DNA from: Mangifera indica
Taxonomy: Eukaryota; Streptophyta; Magnoliopsida; Sapindales; Anacardiaceae
Reading direction: 5' to 3'
Assembly (NCBI RefSeq): GCF_011075055.1
Contig: NW_025401142.1
Location: 1 to 64,000, forward strand
Length of the DNA: 64,000 nucleotides
In this document: piece after piece, positions 61,227-64,000 of the stretch
Position numbering within the stretch: position 1 is the stretch's first letter
Layout of the letters: each line of letters starts with the position of its first letter
Notes under the pieces: generated by a model
Database searches by the model: none
The model's input: the letters and a program-made list of their open reading frames with translations, nothing else
What the model was told of the DNA's origin: nothing
Position numbers and translations under genes: made by a program

Positions 61227-62635
61227 TGTTGACTCAATGAGTCATTATGCTCTTATTTTGATTATAACAAACTAATATGTCCCTAAACATATTGACTAAT
61301 GATTTTAATTGAGTGTGAGCTTAGATTACAAAGATTTATCTAATGCACTTGAAGGAGTTTTAAGATGGAAATGAAATAGAAGAGTCAATTGAAGAATTAT
61401 TGAAGATTTGAAGAAAAACTCAAGTGTTAGGTAGATATATTTGTAATTTAGAGTATTCGTTTTGATTAGAATATTTATTTGTATGGGATAGCTCACTTGA
61501 AAACTCATTTTCATATCTTTCACATTTTGGGTTAAAATGTCATTTTTCAAACTTATTGGTTTAAGCCAATTCTTTCACCAAAGTTTATTAATTCTTTTAA
61601 AATGATGAAGTTTTGTGAACTACATTTTCATATCTTAAAGTTGGTTTTGAAAGAATTTTCAAAAAAATGGGTTAAATTGTCACTTTTCAAAGTTTTAGGG
61701 GTCAAAAAATTTTTGAAACTTTAGGGGGTAAAATGTAATAAAATTTGATCGACCGAATTTAACCGACCGAATCAGCTTCCGAATTGTCCAGAAGCCATGA
61801 ATTTTGGCTTCAGAAATTCGGTTGACCGAATTTTGGTTTGAATTTTTCCAACGGCTAGTGCCACGTAAGCTCCACGGAAGTGCCACGTCACATCCGGTTG
61901 ACCGAATTCCATCCGGTCGACCGAATTGTGTATTTTTTAGAAAACTAAAACTGCTATCTTTGTACACAACGGTAACTTTCCTTATTTTCCCCTATATAAA
62001 CCCAATCAATTTCATTCGAAAAGAACTTTTGCCACCAAGAACTTTCACATATTTGAGAGCAAATTAATTTTGAGCTATTTACTTGCAAATTCTTCTCTTT
62101 AATCAAAACCCTTGCTCATACACTTTGTAATTTCATTTGCATTGGGTTGTACTAAGCTTTAACTTTCATATACACTCTTGAGAGAGATCATATTTCAATT
62201 TCATACTAAAATTTGTGTTATAAAAGAGTGAGGTTCACTCTTAGAGAGATTAGAAAATTTCTTATGAGAGAAATTGAGTTTCAACATTTGTAAAGGTTAA
62301 TAACACCTTGGAAGCTATTTTGGTTGTGAAGAAAAGCTTGGTTGAGGTTTTAGTCAACCAAGGATTAGTAGAATACTCCAAGGGAGAAAGCTTGGAGGAG
62401 TTGAGCTGAACCACTATATATCGCGTGTTTGATTTTCTCTTCCCTTAAACTTGTATTTTATGTTATGTTATTTTGATTGTATTGATTATTTGAAATATTT
62501 TAGTTATTTTCATACATTGGATTAAAGATAGGCAACATAATTTGATTTGAATAAATTGCTTTAATTATCAAATTTGGTAAAGATAGTTTTAAAGTTGTCT
62601 AATTCACCCCCCCTCTTAGGCCATTCGATCCTACA
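61227..62635 (+). repeat. 3' LTR of the Copia element
   Basis: Length is 1409 bp. It begins TGTTGACTCAATGAG after a purine tract and ends CCTACA before the duplicated CTCAT. It lacks the MULE-like insertion of the 5' LTR and differs from it by scattered substitutions and short indels. Confidence 0.95.
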
Positions 62636-62640
62636 CTCAT

Positions 62641-64000
62641 GTTGTTTTAATATTTGGAAAGTTGTACGGAGGTGGGTCAAGTGAGTTTTCTTGCCAGGGT
62701 TATAGATGAGGATGTCATCAAAGAAAACCAAGATAAATCTTCGTAAATGGGGATGAAAGATGTCATTCGTCAAAGCTTGAAAGGTAACTGGTGCATTAAA
62801 CAAGCCGAATGGCATAACCAGGAATTTGTAGTGCCCATTATGAGTTCTGAAAGTTGTTTTCTCAATATCATTCTCAACTACCCTAATTTGGTGATATCCA
62901 GATTTCAGATCCAATTTAGAAAAGATGGTAGCTCCCCCTAGTTCATTTAAGAATTTATTAATGGTGGGATTGGAAACTTGTCTAGAATGGTAATTTTGTT
63001 AAGGGCCTTACAGTAAACACAGAAGTGCCATCCTCTATCCTTTTTCTTGACCAACAAAACTGGACTGGAATATCGACTGGTACTTGGTCTAATGATCCCA
63101 GAATCTAATAGTTCTTGAACTATTTTTTCCATCTTGGTCTTTTGGCAATAATGATAACGGTATAGACAAATGTTTGGTGGTAGTGCTTCTTCAATCAAAT
63201 TGATGGCATGGTCGCTAGTGAGTTGGAGTGGCAAACTGTTGGAAGCTTCAAATATTTGATGGAATTCTTATAAAAGGTTGAGGATGTCTTTAGGTAGGTC
63301 AATTAAAGTGTGTTTTTCTTCTCCAGTTTTAGACCATTCAAGCCAATAGCCAATTCCCTCATCTTAAACTGTTTTGAGGAGAGTTTTTAAAGAAGTTTCC
63401 AACCTGGTGAGTGTAGGGTCCCCTTGTAGTTCTAACCACTTGTTGTTTTGTCTAAACTTGAGAGTTAATAATTTCCAATTGGTTTTCACATCCTGTAGCC
63501 TAGAGAGCCATTCTATTCCTAAGATAACATCAATATTCCCAAGTTTAATAGGTAGGAAATCTTGGATGACTTCGATCCCTTGCATTTTTAGTTTTATGTT
63601 TTTGCAGATACCGGTCCCCTTCAATTGATAGCCATCCCCCACTGTAACCCCAAAATTTTTTGTAGCCATTATAGGTAGATTAATTTTTCGAGCCAATGCC
63701 TCTGAAATGAAATTATGATTGGCTTCATTGTTAATAAGAATGCATACACCATGGCCTAAAATTTCTCCAACAATTTTGAATGTTCGATAGGGGTTGATTT
63801 CGGCTACCAAAAGGGCTGCGAGTTCAATGGTTTCCTCAGAAATGTTTGTTGCCTCCTCTTCCCTTGCTACTACTTCTGCTACTGTCACTTCGCCTGAGTC
63901 TAACATTTCTCTGCCCTCTCTTGCATCACTGATGAGTAGTACCTAGAGTGTTTTTTGTCGACATCGATGATTGGGGCCAAATGGCTCACACAACGATAAC
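62641..64000 (-). pseudogene. Gypsy gag end, protease and RT start, broken (5' half)
   Basis: From the right edge leftward: gag zinc-knuckle remnant (CEPFGPNHRC, about 63990-63960) with a TAG after it, then the protease frame 63906-63364 (GVCILINNEANHNFISEALA), where NNE stands in place of the catalytic DSG/DTG. RT follows ([81 protein letters not shown]) down to ILKQHE, where the Copia element interrupts. Stops and indels near 63260-63360 and 62940 separate the parts. Confidence 0.88.

Larger units (their letters stand above)
52236..62635 (+). mobile_element. Sirevirus-like Ty1/Copia LTR retrotransposon, 10.4 kb, inserted in the Gypsy RT
   Basis: Two LTRs (52236-54641 and 61227-62635) begin TGTTGACTCAATGAG and end CCTACA. 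The target duplication CTCAT lies at 52231-52235 and 62636-62640, and the Gypsy RT frame resumes cleanly across it. Inside are a primer-binding site, gag, protease-integrase-RT-RNase H (the Copia order), then about 1.65 kb of non-coding DNA with repeated purine tracts. Long LTRs, coiled-coil gag with WVPKG, several polypurine tracts and LTR palindromes fit the Sirevirus group. All genes are broken. Confidence 0.95.
49548..64000 (-). mobile_element. Ty3/Gypsy chromovirus-type LTR retrotransposon (5' end beyond window)
   Basis: Read right to left on the minus strand: gag zinc-knuckle remnant (63990-63950), protease (63906-63364), RT (63234-62650, resuming at 52230), RNase H (about 51936-51700), integrase (about 51250-50450), chromodomain-like end (50250-50080) and 3' LTR (50064-49548). 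Domain order RT-RNase H-integrase marks Ty3/Gypsy. The polyprotein is split by a Copia element at 52236-62635 and also carries its own stops. The 5' LTR is outside the window. Confidence 0.9.

Overview
The window is nuclear DNA from a eudicot plant. It is AT-rich, genes are sparse and transposon relics are dense. The real genes are G-type (bulb-lectin) S-receptor-like kinases of the LECRK/RLK1 type, single-exon and about 785-800 residues, plus two copies of a small three-exon DUF167 (UPF0235/YggU-like) gene. The species cannot be fixed from sequence alone; a woody eudicot is my guess. No CRISPR, operon, rRNA or tRNA gene was seen.

Layout. (1) 0.5-1.1 kb holds an array of AT-rich palindromic MITE-like units. 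(2) 1.09-13.68 kb and 14.65-31.97 kb are two copies (units A and B) of one tandem segmental duplication. Each carries, in order: a receptor kinase gene, two degenerate receptor-kinase fragments, a DUF167 gene on the minus strand, a hAT-like relic and a Copia relic. The unit A kinase (2027-4376) is broken by five single-base deletions, while its unit B twin (15591-17948) is intact. Unit B has since gained a 483-bp Tourist-like MITE and a 4.36-kb hAT element with a decayed transposase; unit A supplies the empty sites for both. (3) 32.2-36.4 kb is mostly non-autonomous DNA transposons, then a promoter region containing a ~200-bp-arm inverted repeat. (4) 36440-38809 is a third receptor kinase. It is full length, but its kinase domain has lost the DFG aspartate, the HRD+5 asparagine and the glycine loop, so it is a predicted pseudokinase. 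(5) 39-44.5 kb holds lectin and unit-derived fragments, a MULE-like element and the W-box-rich promoter of the fourth kinase. (6) 44579-46987 is the fourth kinase, intact and predicted active. (7) 47.1-64 kb is transposon-on-transposon: a Copia relic is interrupted by a minus-strand Ty3/Gypsy chromovirus, which is interrupted by a 10.4-kb Sirevirus-like Copia element, whose 5' LTR is interrupted by a 955-bp MULE-like element.

How the genes fit together. The locus looks like a recently expanded tandem receptor cluster of the kind plants use for surface sensing. It now contains two predicted active kinases, one predicted pseudokinase, one recently broken copy and several lectin/PAN fragments. 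The third and fourth kinases also share related upstream DNA with W-box motifs (TTGAC), which suggests WRKY-type stress control. The DUF167 genes appear to be passengers of the duplication. No wholly new molecular system is evident. The points most worth checking are the pseudokinase, the promoter inverted repeat, the five-deletion kinase copy (pseudogene or assembly error) and the well-bounded transposon families with their empty sites.
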